From Hyphomicrobiaceae bacterium (GTDB taxonomy: Bacteria > Pseudomonadota > Alphaproteobacteria > Rhizobiales > Hyphomicrobiaceae), in assembly GCA_020442165.1 (NCBI GenBank), contig JAGRKV010000041.1, positions 1 through 64,000 on the forward strand: a stretch of DNA of 64,000 nucleotides, given 5' to 3'. Of the stretch, positions 24,879 through 34,563 are shown piece by piece (the stretch's first letter is position 1; the number at the start of each line of letters is the position of its first letter). The notes under the pieces are model-generated. The model had not been told where the DNA came from. It worked only from the letters and a program-made list of their open reading frames with translations, and did not search any database. A program made the translations under genes and the position numbers.

Positions 24879-25685
24879 ATGTTTTTCGCACTATCCAAGA
24901 TCTTGACCTTCCTGCTGCAGCCATCGAGCCTGATTTGGCTGGCCTGCGGGGTTGGTCTTCTGCTGCGCGAGCGTTCCCGCCGCCTGCATCGTTTTGGGCT
25001 TTGGCTGCTGATGGCAGGGCTTGCAGCACTGCTGGTCGCAGGTCTGTCGCCGCTGGGAAACATCTTGCTGCTGCCGCTCGAAAGCCGCTTCCCAGGTGCC
25101 ACGCCGTCGAGTGTGCCGACGCCGCTTGCCGGCATCATCGTGCTGGGTGGCGCGGAGGACGGCTGGGTCTCATCGGGCCGCAGCGGCCTTGCGGTGAACG
25201 AGGCGGCGGAGCGCATCACCGAGACGGCGCGGTTGGCAACGAGGCATCCCGAGGCCAAGGTCGTCGTTACTGGTGGCGTTGCGGCATTTGTCAGCTCCGG
25301 CGTCGAAGGCTCATCCGCCGTGGCAGCACTCCTGCGGGACCTGGGCATCGCCGCCGACCGGCTGATCGTCGAGACGAAGTCGCGCAACACCTATGAGAAC
25401 GCGTCGATGACGCTGCCATTGATTAATGCGAAGCCGGGCGAGGCTTGGCTACTCGTCACGTCCGCCTATCACATGCCGCGCGCCGTCGGCATTTTCCGCA
25501 AGGCGGGGCTCGACGTTATACCCTATCCCGTCGACTACCGCCTGCGTGGCCCCGAAGACATGGGCCGCTGGTTCAAGGCTATCCCCGAAGGCTTGAGGCG
25601 GTGCGATCTGGCAGTCAAGGAATGGGCCGGGCTCATCGCCTATTGGCTGACAGGGCGGACCACCGCATTCTTCCCCGCCCCGTAA
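24879..25685 (+). CDS. YdcF-family (DUF218) membrane-anchored protein
   Basis: This 268-residue protein has two N-terminal membrane helices (LIWLACGVGLLL and FGLWLLMAGLAALLVAGL). The following DUF218 domain has GIIVLGGAED, AKVVVTGGVAA, IVETKSRNTYENA and WLLVTSAYHMPRAVGIFRKAGL. The R-N-T-Y-E-N and T-S-A-Y-H-M-P-R motifs are the family hallmark. Relatives include ElyC/SanA/YdcF, implicated in envelope and peptidoglycan or lipid-carrier homeostasis. The start at 24879 gives a normal topology; the open upstream residues are non-hydrophobic and lack a ribosome site. Confidence 0.87.
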   Translation: MFFALSKILTFLLQPSSLIWLACGVGLLLRERSRRLHRFGLWLLMAGLAALLVAGLSPLGNILLLPLESRFPGATPSSVPTPLAGIIVLGGAEDGWVSSGRSGLAVNEAAERITETARLATRHPEAKVVVTGGVAAFVSSGVEGSSAVAALLRDLGIAADRLIVETKSRNTYENASMTLPLINAKPGEAWLLVTSAYHMPRAVGIFRKAGLDVIPYPVDYRLRGPEDMGRWFKAIPEGLRRCDLAVKEWAGLIAYWLTGRTTAFFPAP

Positions 25686-25721
25686 AGCAAACAACCACCA
25701 AGACGATGCAGAGCTGCTGGA

Positions 25722-26279
25722 TCAGGGCGTCTTGGCTGCCGGTTTGACCGCCTTCGACGCATTGATCGTGGCCTTGCCCTTCTGCTTCGTCTTGGGCCCT
25801 TGAGCCGTGGCGCGGACGAGCCGTGGCGTCGGTGCCGTGCGATCCTTCGCCAATTCCGAGTCCAGATCATAGTACGGGCACTTTTTCGTAATCAGCTGCT
25901 GGTTCATTGCCTTGAGGCGGGCAATGTCGCGCGCATTATCACCGGCCGGATCGACGCCTCGCGTTGTGCCGCCGAAGATCGGCGCCATCGCGCCTTGTAG
26001 CCCCTGGGCTAGCCCTGAGCCCTTGGTTCGCGGGCCACCGCCGCGCAGCTCCATGATGCGGATCTGCATACGCCCCGACATGCGTTTGCAGTCCAGCTCC
26101 ATCTCGGACTTGGTAAGGACCGACCCTGGAACCGGCTCCTCCGGCGGGGCGGCAGGCTTGGCAGTATGCTGTTTCTTGGCGGCATGCTGCTTCTTGGCGA
26201 GAGCGGGCGGCGCGCTAACCGTGTTGGTCGCAAGCGCGAGCACCGCGGCCGCAGCCGCAAGTGAAATGTGTAAACGCAT
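25722..26279 (-). CDS. Exported Lys/Pro-rich protein of unknown function
   Basis: This 185-residue protein has an N-terminal signal (LHISLAAAAAVLALATNTVSAPPALA). An Lys/His/Ala-rich segment (KKQHAAKKQHTAK) follows, then a central region with two Cys (ELDCKRMSGRMQIRIMELRG and KKCPYYDLDSELA) and a basic Thr/Lys/Ala-rich tail. GGGGAGGA before the ATG at 26279 supports the start. It is convergent with the YdcF gene. No family was recognised; the central 90 residues look folded and conserved in character, the ends look disordered. Confidence 0.68.
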   Translation of the reverse strand: MRLHISLAAAAAVLALATNTVSAPPALAKKQHAAKKQHTAKPAAPPEEPVPGSVLTKSEMELDCKRMSGRMQIRIMELRGGGPRTKGSGLAQGLQGAMAPIFGGTTRGVDPAGDNARDIARLKAMNQQLITKKCPYYDLDSELAKDRTAPTPRLVRATAQGPKTKQKGKATINASKAVKPAAKTP

Positions 26280-26709
26280 GCGCAGTTCCTCCCCGATCCC
26301 ATGATGGCGTGGCAAATCAGGCGCTTGTTGGACACGTAAAGCATAGGCCGTCGCCGGATGGGCTCGATTGGTCCCCGCAAATGGCAGCGGGCGAGGACGT
26401 CAACCAGCCAGACGGGGCAGGCATTACCAACGATGCGAGCACCTGATCCCCCTCGCTTGACGGCCCAGCCGCAAACGACGATAACGGCGCCATGAAACGA
26501 TGCGCGCCGAAAGAAGCTGTCAACCTTCGTTGCGGCATTATTATCCCCGGCTAGCTCCCTCGGCTGGCGCGCGCCTCGTCCCTTGCTCTCATCGGATCGG
26601 AGACCGCCCCGCCAGCCGCCGGGATCGCATGCGCGCGCCGTCGTGGCCCGGTGATGTCTCGGATGAGGCAAAGCGGGGCTGACAGATTGAGTCGCAACAA
26701 GGGGCGAGA
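26280..26709. other. Gene-free divergent region before cysS
   Basis: 430 bases between the divergent exported protein gene and cysS. Only short frames without protein-family character are present. It should contain both promoters; no T-box, riboswitch core or distinct inverted repeat was recognised. Confidence 0.5.
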
Positions 26710-28131
26710 ATGCCGCTGACGCTCTACAACACGCTGACGCGCCGCAAGGAGCCGTTTCAGCCGATCGACCCCGCGAACGTGCGCATGTACGTCTGCGGAC
26801 CGACGGTTTACGACTACGCCCACATCGGCAACGCCCGCCCCATCATCGTCTTCGACGTGCTGTTCCGCTTGCTGCGTCACATCTACGGACCCGAGCACGT
26901 TACTTATGCTCGCAACATCACCGACGTCGACGATAAGATTAACGCGCGCGCCGCCCGAGACTTCCCCGATCTCGCTCTCAACGACGCCATCGCCAGGGTG
27001 ACGGCTGAGACGACGTCGCAGTTCCACAAGGATATCGCGGCCCTCGGTGTTCTGGAGCCGACGGTTGAGCCGCGCGCAACGGGCCATATCGACGAGATGG
27101 TGGCACTGTGCGAGGCGCTCGTTGCCAAGGGCCATGCCTACGTCGCCGAAGACCACGTCCTGTTCGACGTCGGCTCGATGCCCGACTATGGCCGCCTGTC
27201 GAACCGCTCGCTGGAGGAGATGGAAGCAGGAGCGCGTGTCGAGGTCGCCCCCTACAAGAAGGGGCCGATGGATTTCGTGCTGTGGAAGCCCTCGAAGGAG
27301 GGCGAGCCCGGCTGGCCGTCACCCTGCGGCATCGCAGTGAAGGGCCGCCCCGGCTGGCACATCGAATGTTCGGCCATGTCGGGCAAGCACCTGGGCGAGG
27401 TCTTCGACATCCACGGCGGCGGCATCGATCTCGCCTTTCCCCACCACGAGAACGAGATCGCACAGTCGCGCTGCGCGCACGGCACGCCGGTTATGGCGAA
27501 CGTGTGGATGCACAACGGCTTCCTGCAGGTCGAAGGCGAGAAGATGTCGAAGTCGCTCGGCAACTTCATCACGATCCATGAGCTGCTCGATACGAAGAAG
27601 TTTGGTGCCAGCCAGTGGCATGGCCGCGTTGTGCGCCTTGCGATGCTGGGCACGCACTATCGCCAGCCGATCGACTGGACTGCTGATCGATTGGTTCAGG
27701 CACGCGACATGCTGAGTGACGTCGCCAGCGTGTTGCAGGGTGTCGAAGCGGAGGGTCCGCCCCATCCGGAGGTCATCGCAGCCCTGCAAGACGATCTCAA
27801 CACGCCGAGCGTAATCTCGATCCTGCACGGCCTGCTGAAATCTGCCAGGCGCAATCCGGCGAGCGCTCCTTCCGTGAAGGCGACCTTCGCGTTCCTCGGA
27901 CTTTATGGCAATGAAAGTGTCGACGACCTCTATCCAGGCCGCGAGGCCGTGACCGTCGATGCAGACCACGTCGCGTCCCTCATCACCGCCCGCCTTGACG
28001 CCCGCAAAGCGAAAAACTGGGCCGAGTCGGATCGCATTCGTGACGAACTGGCAGCCCAGGGCATCCAGCTCAAGGACAGCAAGAACCCTGCAACCGGCGA
28101 GATCGAGACTACCTGGGAGGTGAAGCGATGA
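26710..28131 (+). CDS. cysS: Cysteinyl-tRNA synthetase
   Basis: This 473-residue class I aminoacyl-tRNA synthetase has the HIGH-type motif in [13 protein letters not shown] (about residues 32-44), with the Cys of the zinc site in MYVCGPT. It also has [10 protein letters not shown] and HENEIAQS zinc-site segments, and KMSKSLGN for ATP binding (about 278-285). The C-terminal DALR-type and tail regions are complete. The stop codon overlaps the next ATG (ATGA), so it is the first gene of an operon with a GNAT acetyltransferase and cimA. The start has an AGGGGCGAG ribosome site. Confidence 0.97.
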   Translation: MPLTLYNTLTRRKEPFQPIDPANVRMYVCGPTVYDYAHIGNARPIIVFDVLFRLLRHIYGPEHVTYARNITDVDDKINARAARDFPDLALNDAIARVTAETTSQFHKDIAALGVLEPTVEPRATGHIDEMVALCEALVAKGHAYVAEDHVLFDVGSMPDYGRLSNRSLEEMEAGARVEVAPYKKGPMDFVLWKPSKEGEPGWPSPCGIAVKGRPGWHIECSAMSGKHLGEVFDIHGGGIDLAFPHHENEIAQSRCAHGTPVMANVWMHNGFLQVEGEKMSKSLGNFITIHELLDTKKFGASQWHGRVVRLAMLGTHYRQPIDWTADRLVQARDMLSDVASVLQGVEAEGPPHPEVIAALQDDLNTPSVISILHGLLKSARRNPASAPSVKATFAFLGLYGNESVDDLYPGREAVTVDADHVASLITARLDARKAKNWAESDRIRDELAAQGIQLKDSKNPATGEIETTWEVKR

Positions 28132-28631
28132 GCGCACTGCCCATGCGTCCCTTCATGCTGGCCGACACGCCACGGCTGCAGGACCTCTTCGCTCAGTCGA
28201 TCGAGGATCTGACGCAGGACGAGTACGACGAGGACCAGCGCATCGCCTGGATCACGCGCGCCGCCGATGCGGAAACTTTCGCCAAGCGGCTTGGCGGCAA
28301 CCTCACAATACTTGTCGAGCAGGATGGTGATATTTTGGGCTTCGCAAGCCTTAAGGATAACAAAGAGATCGACATGCTCTTCGTGCATCCCTTCGCCACC
28401 GGGCAGGGCGTCGGCTCGGCACTGGTCGATGCACTCGAACGACTGGCGACCGCGCGCGGCGCCGAGGCCCTGAGCGTAGATGCCAGCGATACCGCTCACG
28501 ATTTCTTTGCCAACCGCGGTTATGCCGAGGTGCGGCGCAATTCGATACCCATCGATAACGTCTGGGTATCCAACACGACCATGACTAAACCGCTCGCACG
28601 GCCCGAGGCCGGCGCAGGCAGGAGCCATTGA
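28128..28631 (+). CDS. GNAT-family N-acetyltransferase
   Basis: This 167-residue protein has the GNAT fold. Motif A, which binds the acetyl-CoA pyrophosphate, is [25 protein letters not shown] near residues 83-107. [20 protein letters not shown] supplies motif B. It lies between cysS (4-base overlap) and cimA (1-base gap), so all three are translationally coupled. Its acceptor is unknown; position hints at modification related to amino-acid metabolism, but similar genes also acetylate proteins or drugs. Confidence 0.85.
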   Translation: MSALPMRPFMLADTPRLQDLFAQSIEDLTQDEYDEDQRIAWITRAADAETFAKRLGGNLTILVEQDGDILGFASLKDNKEIDMLFVHPFATGQGVGSALVDALERLATARGAEALSVDASDTAHDFFANRGYAEVRRNSIPIDNVWVSNTTMTKPLARPEAGAGRSH

Positions 28632-28632
28632 G

Positions 28633-30270
28633 ATGAAGGAACGTCTCTATCTCTTCGACACCACCTTGAGGGACGGCGCCCAGACAACAGGCGTCGACTT
28701 CTCCGTCGAAGACAAGCGCCGCATCGCGCGCGTGCTCGATGAACTTGGCGTCGATTATGTCGAAGGCGGCTATCCCGGCGCCAACGACACCGACACGCAG
28801 TTCTTCTCCCGCGACCCGCAGCTGAAGGGCGCGGCCTTCACTGCCTTCGGCATGACCAAGCGCGCCGGACGCTCCGTCGAAAACGATCCGGGCTTCCAGG
28901 CATTGCTGCAGTCCCAGGCCAAGGCCATCTGCCTCGTTGCCAAGTCGTGGGACTATCACGTCCGCGTCGCGCTGGGCATTTCCAACGAGGAAAACCTGGC
29001 CTCCATCCGCCAGTCGGTCGAGGCGGTCGTCGCCTCCGGCCGCGAGGCGATGCTCGACTGCGAACATTTCTTCGATGGCTACAAGGGCAATCGCGCCTAT
29101 GCGCTGTCAGTCGCCCGGACGGCCTATGAGGCGGGCGCCCGCTGGGTCGTACTCTGCGACACCAACGGCGGTACGCTGCCACACGAAGTTTCCGCCATCG
29201 TCGAGGATGTCGCCAAGGTTGTCCCAGGCGAGCGGCTGGGCATCCACACCCATAACGACACCGAGAACGCGGTCGCCAACACGTTGATGGCGGTCAGGGC
29301 AGGGTGCCGCCAGATCCAGGGCACGTTGAACGGTCTGGGCGAGCGCTGCGGCAACGCCAATCTCACCTCGATCATCCCGACGCTACTGTTGAAGAGCGAA
29401 TTCGCCGAACACTTCGAGACCCGCGTGACGCCTGAGCGCCTGACGCGGCTGACGCATGCAAGCCGCGTGCTCGACGAGATCCTCAACCGCGCTCCAAGCC
29501 GCCACGCGCCATATGTCGGAGAGAGTGCGTTTGCGACGAAGGCCGGTATCCATGCCTCCGCGATCCTGAAAGACCCCGAAACCTACGAGCATGTCGCACC
29601 CGAGGCGGTCGGCAATCGCCGCCGCGTGCTCGTCTCCAAGCAGGCCGGCAAATCCAATGTCCTCGATGCGCTGGCGCGGATCGGCATCGTCGTCGACAAG
29701 GACGACCCGCGTGTCGATCTGTTGCTCGAAGAGGTCAAGGCCCGCGAGGCGGCAGGTTACGCCTACGAGGCCGCCGAAGCATCCTTCGAGCTGCTGGCGC
29801 GGCGTATCCTCGGCAACGTCCCGCACTACTTCTCGGTCGACAGCTTCCGCGTCATGGTCGAGCGCCGCCACAACGCCAAGGGCGAGCTGGTCACGGTTTC
29901 GGAAGCAATCGTCAAAGTCTTCATCAATGGCGACAGCGAACCGCTGTGGTCGGTGGGTGAAGGCAATGGTCCGGTCAATGCGCTGGACAGTGCGTTGCGC
30001 AAGGATCTCGGCCGCTACCAGAAGCACATCGAGGGTGTCGAACTCGTCGACTACAAGGTGCGTATCCTGACCGGTGGCACTGAAGCCGTGACGCGCGTGC
30101 TCGTCGAAAGCCACGACACCACCACCGGGGAACGCTGGTTCACCGTCGGCGTATCGCCCAACATCATAGATGCCAGCTTCGAGGCGCTGCTTGACAGCAT
30201 TCACTACAAGCTCGTGCGCGATCACGCGGTGGTCGATCACTTCCAGGCGGTGCACGGCGCGGCCGAATAG
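28633..30270 (+). CDS. cimA: (R)-citramalate synthase
   Basis: This 545-residue protein belongs to the DRE-TIM metallolyase family. The catalytic start [17 protein letters not shown] (with D-G-A-Q-T rather than the G-E-Q-C-P-G of LeuA), VLCDTNGGTLPHE, and HTHNDTENAVANTL match the citramalate synthase branch (TIGR00977 type). LNGLGERCGNANL follows, and the C-terminal regulatory domain is present. It condenses pyruvate and acetyl-CoA to citramalate, a threonine-independent route to 2-oxobutyrate and isoleucine. AGGAG lies 9 bases before the ATG. It fits the ilvI, ilvH, ilvC and leuA genes in the same window and would be feedback-regulated by isoleucine. Confidence 0.92.
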   Translation: MKERLYLFDTTLRDGAQTTGVDFSVEDKRRIARVLDELGVDYVEGGYPGANDTDTQFFSRDPQLKGAAFTAFGMTKRAGRSVENDPGFQALLQSQAKAICLVAKSWDYHVRVALGISNEENLASIRQSVEAVVASGREAMLDCEHFFDGYKGNRAYALSVARTAYEAGARWVVLCDTNGGTLPHEVSAIVEDVAKVVPGERLGIHTHNDTENAVANTLMAVRAGCRQIQGTLNGLGERCGNANLTSIIPTLLLKSEFAEHFETRVTPERLTRLTHASRVLDEILNRAPSRHAPYVGESAFATKAGIHASAILKDPETYEHVAPEAVGNRRRVLVSKQAGKSNVLDALARIGIVVDKDDPRVDLLLEEVKAREAAGYAYEAAEASFELLARRILGNVPHYFSVDSFRVMVERRHNAKGELVTVSEAIVKVFINGDSEPLWSVGEGNGPVNALDSALRKDLGRYQKHIEGVELVDYKVRILTGGTEAVTRVLVESHDTTTGERWFTVGVSPNIIDASFEALLDSIHYKLVRDHAVVDHFQAVHGAAE

Positions 30271-30340
30271 ATCAGTCCGATAGGTGCGATAGCGATCCCG
30301 CACGACTGCGTAGCCACCACAGCCAACAAGCAGGGCTCGG

Positions 30341-31327
30341 CTACGCCTCGTCGGAAATAATCTGCCTGGCGGCATCCTCAACCGGCAGGCGGCCAGAAAG
30401 CACCGCGTCGGACAACGCTTCTAGCCGTCCGCCTTCGCCAGCACGTATCCGGGCGGCGACAAGATCAGCAGCTGCCCTGGCGATCAGATAGCGTGCACGC
30501 CTCCGCCGCCGGGCCGCGACACCCTGAGCCACCACGCCTCGGCCGACACGCTCGATGGCACCGAGCAGGTCTTCCACGCCTTCGCCGGACGTCGCCGTCG
30601 TCTTTAGAACCGGCACTTTCGCGGCCGAGCCCGTGCGGATCGAAAGCGCGCCGACCAGCTGCTGAAGCGTGCGCTCCGCACCTTCCCGATCACCCTTGTT
30701 GACGACCAGGATGTCGGCAATCTCCAGAAGGCCCGACTTCATCGCCTGGATGTCATCGCCAAGTCCCGGTGCGGAGATCACCACGCGGACGTCAGCGACT
30801 TCGGCAACGTCGATCTCGTTCTGCCCGGTTCCGACCGTCTCCAGGATCACGAGATCGTAGCCCGCAGCGTCAAGCGCATCGATGATCCGTACCGCCGCTG
30901 GAGATAGCCCGCCAAGATAGCCACGGCTCGCAAGCGACCGCACGAACACGCCATCGTCGTCGAGCGCAGCCGTCATGCGGATGCGGTCGCCCAAAATGGC
31001 ACCGCCGGACACAGGGCTGGAAGGATCGACAGCGATGACGCCGACCGTTCGGCCTCCGCGCCGCACCTCGCGGATAAGCGCGTTGACGAGTGTTGACTTG
31101 CCTGCTCCGGGAGGCCCGGTGAACCCGACAACGAGAGCGTGCCCCAGGTGCGGTTGCAGCGCTTCGAGCAGCCCGCTGGCCTTGGGCGACAGGCGCTCAA
31201 GCTCCGTGATCGCGGCGGCGACAAACCGCCGGTCGCGCGCACGCAACCGGGCAATGGCCGCAGCCGAAGCAAGGTCGTCGGTCGGCCGGGTCGCGGCAGG
31301 CGCGCTGATGTCTGTCGAACGGGTCAT
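30341..31327 (-). CDS. meaB: Methylmalonyl-CoA mutase-associated GTPase MeaB
   Basis: This 328-residue G3E P-loop GTPase has Walker A GFTGPPGAGKSTLVNALI (about residues 69-86), VIAVDPSSPVSGGAILGDRIRM and LETVGTGQNEIDVAEVAD. NKGD is the guanine-specificity motif. MeaB loads adenosylcobalamin into methylmalonyl-CoA (and ethylmalonyl-CoA) mutase and protects it from inactivation. With pccA and pccB in the same window this supports a functional propionyl-CoA to succinyl-CoA route. The start at 31327 gives the standard N-terminus; the upstream open residues are not family-like. It is convergent with cimA. Confidence 0.94.
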   Translation of the reverse strand: MTRSTDISAPAATRPTDDLASAAAIARLRARDRRFVAAAITELERLSPKASGLLEALQPHLGHALVVGFTGPPGAGKSTLVNALIREVRRGGRTVGVIAVDPSSPVSGGAILGDRIRMTAALDDDGVFVRSLASRGYLGGLSPAAVRIIDALDAAGYDLVILETVGTGQNEIDVAEVADVRVVISAPGLGDDIQAMKSGLLEIADILVVNKGDREGAERTLQQLVGALSIRTGSAAKVPVLKTTATSGEGVEDLLGAIERVGRGVVAQGVAARRRRRARYLIARAAADLVAARIRAGEGGRLEALSDAVLSGRLPVEDAARQIISDEA

Positions 31328-31394
31328 GTAGCGGCTGATTAAGCGCAACCGCCCGTTGCCGCAAGGGCCGTGAAAATATCTGGCGGCTCCGTCC

Positions 31395-32162
31395 TCAGAA
31401 CTTTGCCGTGACGACGGCATCCGGAACGGTTTCGCCCGATGCTTTCGCCGCACTCAAAATGGCCGGCAGAATGGCTTCAGCCTTGTCGACGACGATGAAG
31501 CGCACGTTGATGCCGTTGCGGATGAATTGATCGTCGCGCATGTGGGCGAGCAGATTGAGGAATGGGTCCCAGAACCCGGCGATATTGGCAACGACGATCG
31601 GCTTGGCATGCCGGCCAAGCTGCGACCAGGTGAGCTGCTCGACGAGTTCTTCGAGCGTGCCGACGCCGCCCGGAAGCGCGACGAACGCATCGGAATATTC
31701 AAACATCAGCCGCTTGCGCTCGTGCATGTCCTTGGTCACGATGAGTTTTTGCACATCAATCAGCATGTGCTCCTTCTGGGTGAGGAAATCCGGGATGATC
31801 CCGGTGACATGCCCGCCCGCGGCCAAAGTCGCTCGCGCAACCTCTCCCATCAGGCCTAGTCCGCCACCACCATAAACGAGGCCTACGCCCGCCTCCGCGA
31901 AGCTCTGACCGAGCGCCTGAGCGGCCTGCGTATAGCTGGGGTTGAGGCCATGGCCAGAGCCGCAATAGACACAGACGTTGCGAACGGCGCCAGGCTTGCT
32001 GCTGCCTTTGGCTGGGCCGCCAGCGCCAGGAGCGCGACGCGCAGCTGCCTTTCCCGCCGTTCCGCTAGTCGCGCCAGCCGTCTTGCCGCTTGCGGTTTTG
32101 CGCGCAGCTTTTTTCGGCGCCGGCTTCTTGGCAGGCTGCCTGGAAGGGGTCTGCTTGGGCAT
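31395..32162 (-). CDS. LOG-family (TIGR00730) Rossmann protein with H1-like basic tail
   Basis: This 255-residue protein has a LOG core of about 185 residues with NVCVYCGSGHGLNPSY, GLVYGGGGLGLMGEVARA, HERKRLMFEYSDAFVALPGGVGTLEEL, the last being the P-G-G-x-G-T-x-x-E signature of cytokinin-riboside monophosphate phosphoribohydrolases. It therefore probably hydrolyses nucleoside 5'-monophosphates. Unusual is the N-terminal stretch of about 60 residues rich in Lys, Ala, Pro and Ser (AKKPAPKKAARKTASGKT), which resembles histone H1 tails. The start at 32162 keeps this tail; a longer frame to 32255 is open but has no ribosome site. Confidence 0.85.
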   Translation of the reverse strand: MPKQTPSRQPAKKPAPKKAARKTASGKTAGATSGTAGKAAARRAPGAGGPAKGSSKPGAVRNVCVYCGSGHGLNPSYTQAAQALGQSFAEAGVGLVYGGGGLGLMGEVARATLAAGGHVTGIIPDFLTQKEHMLIDVQKLIVTKDMHERKRLMFEYSDAFVALPGGVGTLEELVEQLTWSQLGRHAKPIVVANIAGFWDPFLNLLAHMRDDQFIRNGINVRFIVVDKAEAILPAILSAAKASGETVPDAVVTAKF

Positions 32163-32475
32163 GGAGAGTTCTGTGTCCTGGAGTTGGCCCGTGTGGGGAT
32201 CCTCGATTTGCAGGAAGGTTAATCGAAAATCCATTCCGATCATATCCGCGTTCATCGGGCGTCAACATGACCGCAGCGGCCGGCAAGGTCGATCTTTCTG
32301 GCTCATGTGCGCCAATTCGCCGTTGCCTAGGTCTTCGCGGGCAGCCTGAAGGTCCTGAACCGCTGCCGGTGCAACACACACGCTCACGAACTGCGCCAGC
32401 ACCATCTCCTCGGGTTGGCGTGAACCCGCTTTCGTGCTTAAAAAGCCGGAAGTGGCGCCTCAAGGCAGCCCCTTA

Positions 32476-34434
32476 ATGTGTCGTCAAATCTCGCCTTTTC
32501 CGGCGGGTTGCGACGGGGAGCAGGGCTTGATTACGGGTTTGCGTTTTTCAGCCGGCATGGCCCTGCTCGGTTTCGTCTATGCCGGGGCGGGGCCCGGCGC
32601 ATATACGGGCAGCGAGCCTGTCACCATCATTGGTGGCAGCGCGCTGGAAGTTATTGCATCGCCCGAGCGCGACGACAGCGGCAGCCTGGTTTGGCACATT
32701 GCCGCGCGCGCCCAGGAAGGCTTGCGTATGCCGCAGCCCGTGGGGCGCACGCAGGGTGATGCGGCGATTGCAGCGCCCTCGTTCTCGCGCATCGAAGTGT
32801 CGCCTGATGGCCGTGTACGCTTCGAGGGCCACGGCACGCCGGGGGCGCGCGTAACCCTCAACAGCATGGGGCAGCCCTTGGGTTCGGCCCTGGTCACGCC
32901 GCGCGGCGACTGGGAGGTGCAACTTCAATCGGGGCTGACGGCAGGCCTCCACGTCTTCAATTCCGAGGCCGCAATTCCAGGCGACGGACCAGCCATTCCG
33001 GGCGGCGACGTTCGCATAGCTATTCCACGCGCGTTCGGCTCGGAAGATGCCAAAGCGAATGACATCTCATCCGCACCCCAGGCAGATGATGGCGGGAGCG
33101 AGAGCGCACTCCGGCAACGGGCAGAAGAACTGGCGCGTGACGCCACGCGGCACTTCGACGAGTTCCAGATCCGCCAGATGACTGAGGCCGATACCGCCAA
33201 GCCGGACTCTCCTGCGGTGTCCCCCGGTGCAGCCCGCAGGCCGACAGACAAGACCAATGAGAATGCCGCCGGTGAAGGCGGCATCCTGTTCCGGCTTCAG
33301 GATTGGCTGGCGCGGGCAAATCGCGACTTCCAGGGCAAGGTCGTGCGACGTTTGCAAATCCCGCCGCCCTCTGAGACCGCGACGACTGCTGCCGAGGATG
33401 ACACCGCAAAAGCCGCCGCTGCGGCGGAGGCCGAGAGCCTTGCCAAGGCAAAGGCTGCGCAGCGTGCCGAGGCCGAGCGTATTGCCGCAAAGCGCGCCGC
33501 CGATGCAAGGCGGGAGGCGGAGCGCAAGGCCGCCGCCGCCGCGGATGCCCGCGATGCCGAGGCAGCACACCAGGCGGAGGCCCAGCGGAAGGCCGAACAG
33601 CAGCGGCAAGCCGAGGAGGCGCGTCAGGTAGCAGCCCGCAAACAGGCCGAGGAGCAGCGCCTGGCGGCGGAAGAGGCGGCACGCATAAAGGCGGACGCAG
33701 AAAGAGAGGCCGCTGCAGCTCTCGCGGCTGCGCAGCGCAAGCTGGAGCGCGAACGCTTTGAGCGCGAGTTGCTGCAAGCCGAGATTGAAGAGCGTCGCCT
33801 TCGGGCAGAACTGGCCGAAGCGCGAAAGCGCGCGGCGCAAAGCCGGCGCATTGCGGGTGGCAACGAGCGCAAGGCGGCAAAAAAACCCATGGCTCCGCAG
33901 ACTCCGCAGCCAGCCCCAAAAGTGGCGGCACCCGCGCCACCGCAAACGCCGCCACTCGCCACGGCGCGGAATGCCAGGCCATCACCAACGCCGGCAGGGC
34001 GTGGAAGTCCGGCATTGCGGGGTGGTGACGGAACGGGTGATGACGACGTGATTGCCACCGTGCCGAAGACAGCGGCACGTATCAAGTCCGCTGGGGGAAA
34101 CGACGGTCATGTAATGCCGGAAGCATGGCGGCGGCGCGCCGAACTGATGTCTCAGCGTGGTGAGGTCGCCGACGAGACGCCAAGACGCTCCGAAGTGCTC
34201 GGCACGAGGATGGTGATGCGGACGCGCTGCGCGCGTGCAGGCCGCCGCATCTCGTTGCCTGGAACCTACGTAGTGGAGCGCGGCGATAGCCTTTGGCGCA
34301 TTTCAGAGCGGCATTACCGGCGCGGTTACCTGTGGCCGGAAATCCAGCGCGCCAACACGGAAAAGATCGATGACCCGGATCTGATCTATCCGTGCCAGCG
34401 CTTCTACCTGCCGAAACTGCGGCGGCGCCCCTGA
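32476..34434 (+). CDS. LysM-domain envelope protein with long coiled coil
   Basis: This protein of about 652 residues has a hydrophobic signal-anchor near residues 17-45 (GLITGLRFSAGMALLGFVYAG). An Ig/bacterial adhesion-like domain follows (IEVSPDGRVRFEGHGTPGARV ...GDWEVQL, about 110-170). A 190-residue Ala/Glu/Arg/Lys/Gln-rich coiled coil with AEAER and EAERKAAA patterns comes next, then a Pro-rich linker. The C-terminal LysM domain has GTYVVERGDSLWRISERHY and IYPCQRFYLP. The LysM part binds peptidoglycan, so the protein probably spans from inner membrane to wall. The start is uncertain (32434 GTG, 32476 ATG or 32557 ATG). Confidence 0.8.
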   Translation: MCRQISPFPAGCDGEQGLITGLRFSAGMALLGFVYAGAGPGAYTGSEPVTIIGGSALEVIASPERDDSGSLVWHIAARAQEGLRMPQPVGRTQGDAAIAAPSFSRIEVSPDGRVRFEGHGTPGARVTLNSMGQPLGSALVTPRGDWEVQLQSGLTAGLHVFNSEAAIPGDGPAIPGGDVRIAIPRAFGSEDAKANDISSAPQADDGGSESALRQRAEELARDATRHFDEFQIRQMTEADTAKPDSPAVSPGAARRPTDKTNENAAGEGGILFRLQDWLARANRDFQGKVVRRLQIPPPSETATTAAEDDTAKAAAAAEAESLAKAKAAQRAEAERIAAKRAADARREAERKAAAAADARDAEAAHQAEAQRKAEQQRQAEEARQVAARKQAEEQRLAAEEAARIKADAEREAAAALAAAQRKLERERFERELLQAEIEERRLRAELAEARKRAAQSRRIAGGNERKAAKKPMAPQTPQPAPKVAAPAPPQTPPLATARNARPSPTPAGRGSPALRGGDGTGDDDVIATVPKTAARIKSAGGNDGHVMPEAWRRRAELMSQRGEVADETPRRSEVLGTRMVMRTRCARAGRRISLPGTYVVERGDSLWRISERHYRRGYLWPEIQRANTEKIDDPDLIYPCQRFYLPKLRRRP

Positions 34435-34563
34435 TCGCATGACGTTTGCGACATTCCATGCGTTGGCGCAACGCCGCAGGCTGCTGGTCATGAACCGGCA
34501 TTCCGCGTATGACGGCCTGCTTATCGCCGCGTTGGCAGCATCGCGGCCAGGCAGGGGATGCAA

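Noticed and set aside
30308..30346. GCGTAGCC/GGCTACGC inverted repeat between cimA and meaB
   Set aside because: A 23-base loop and overlap with the meaB end make it a weak terminator candidate; not listed as a feature.
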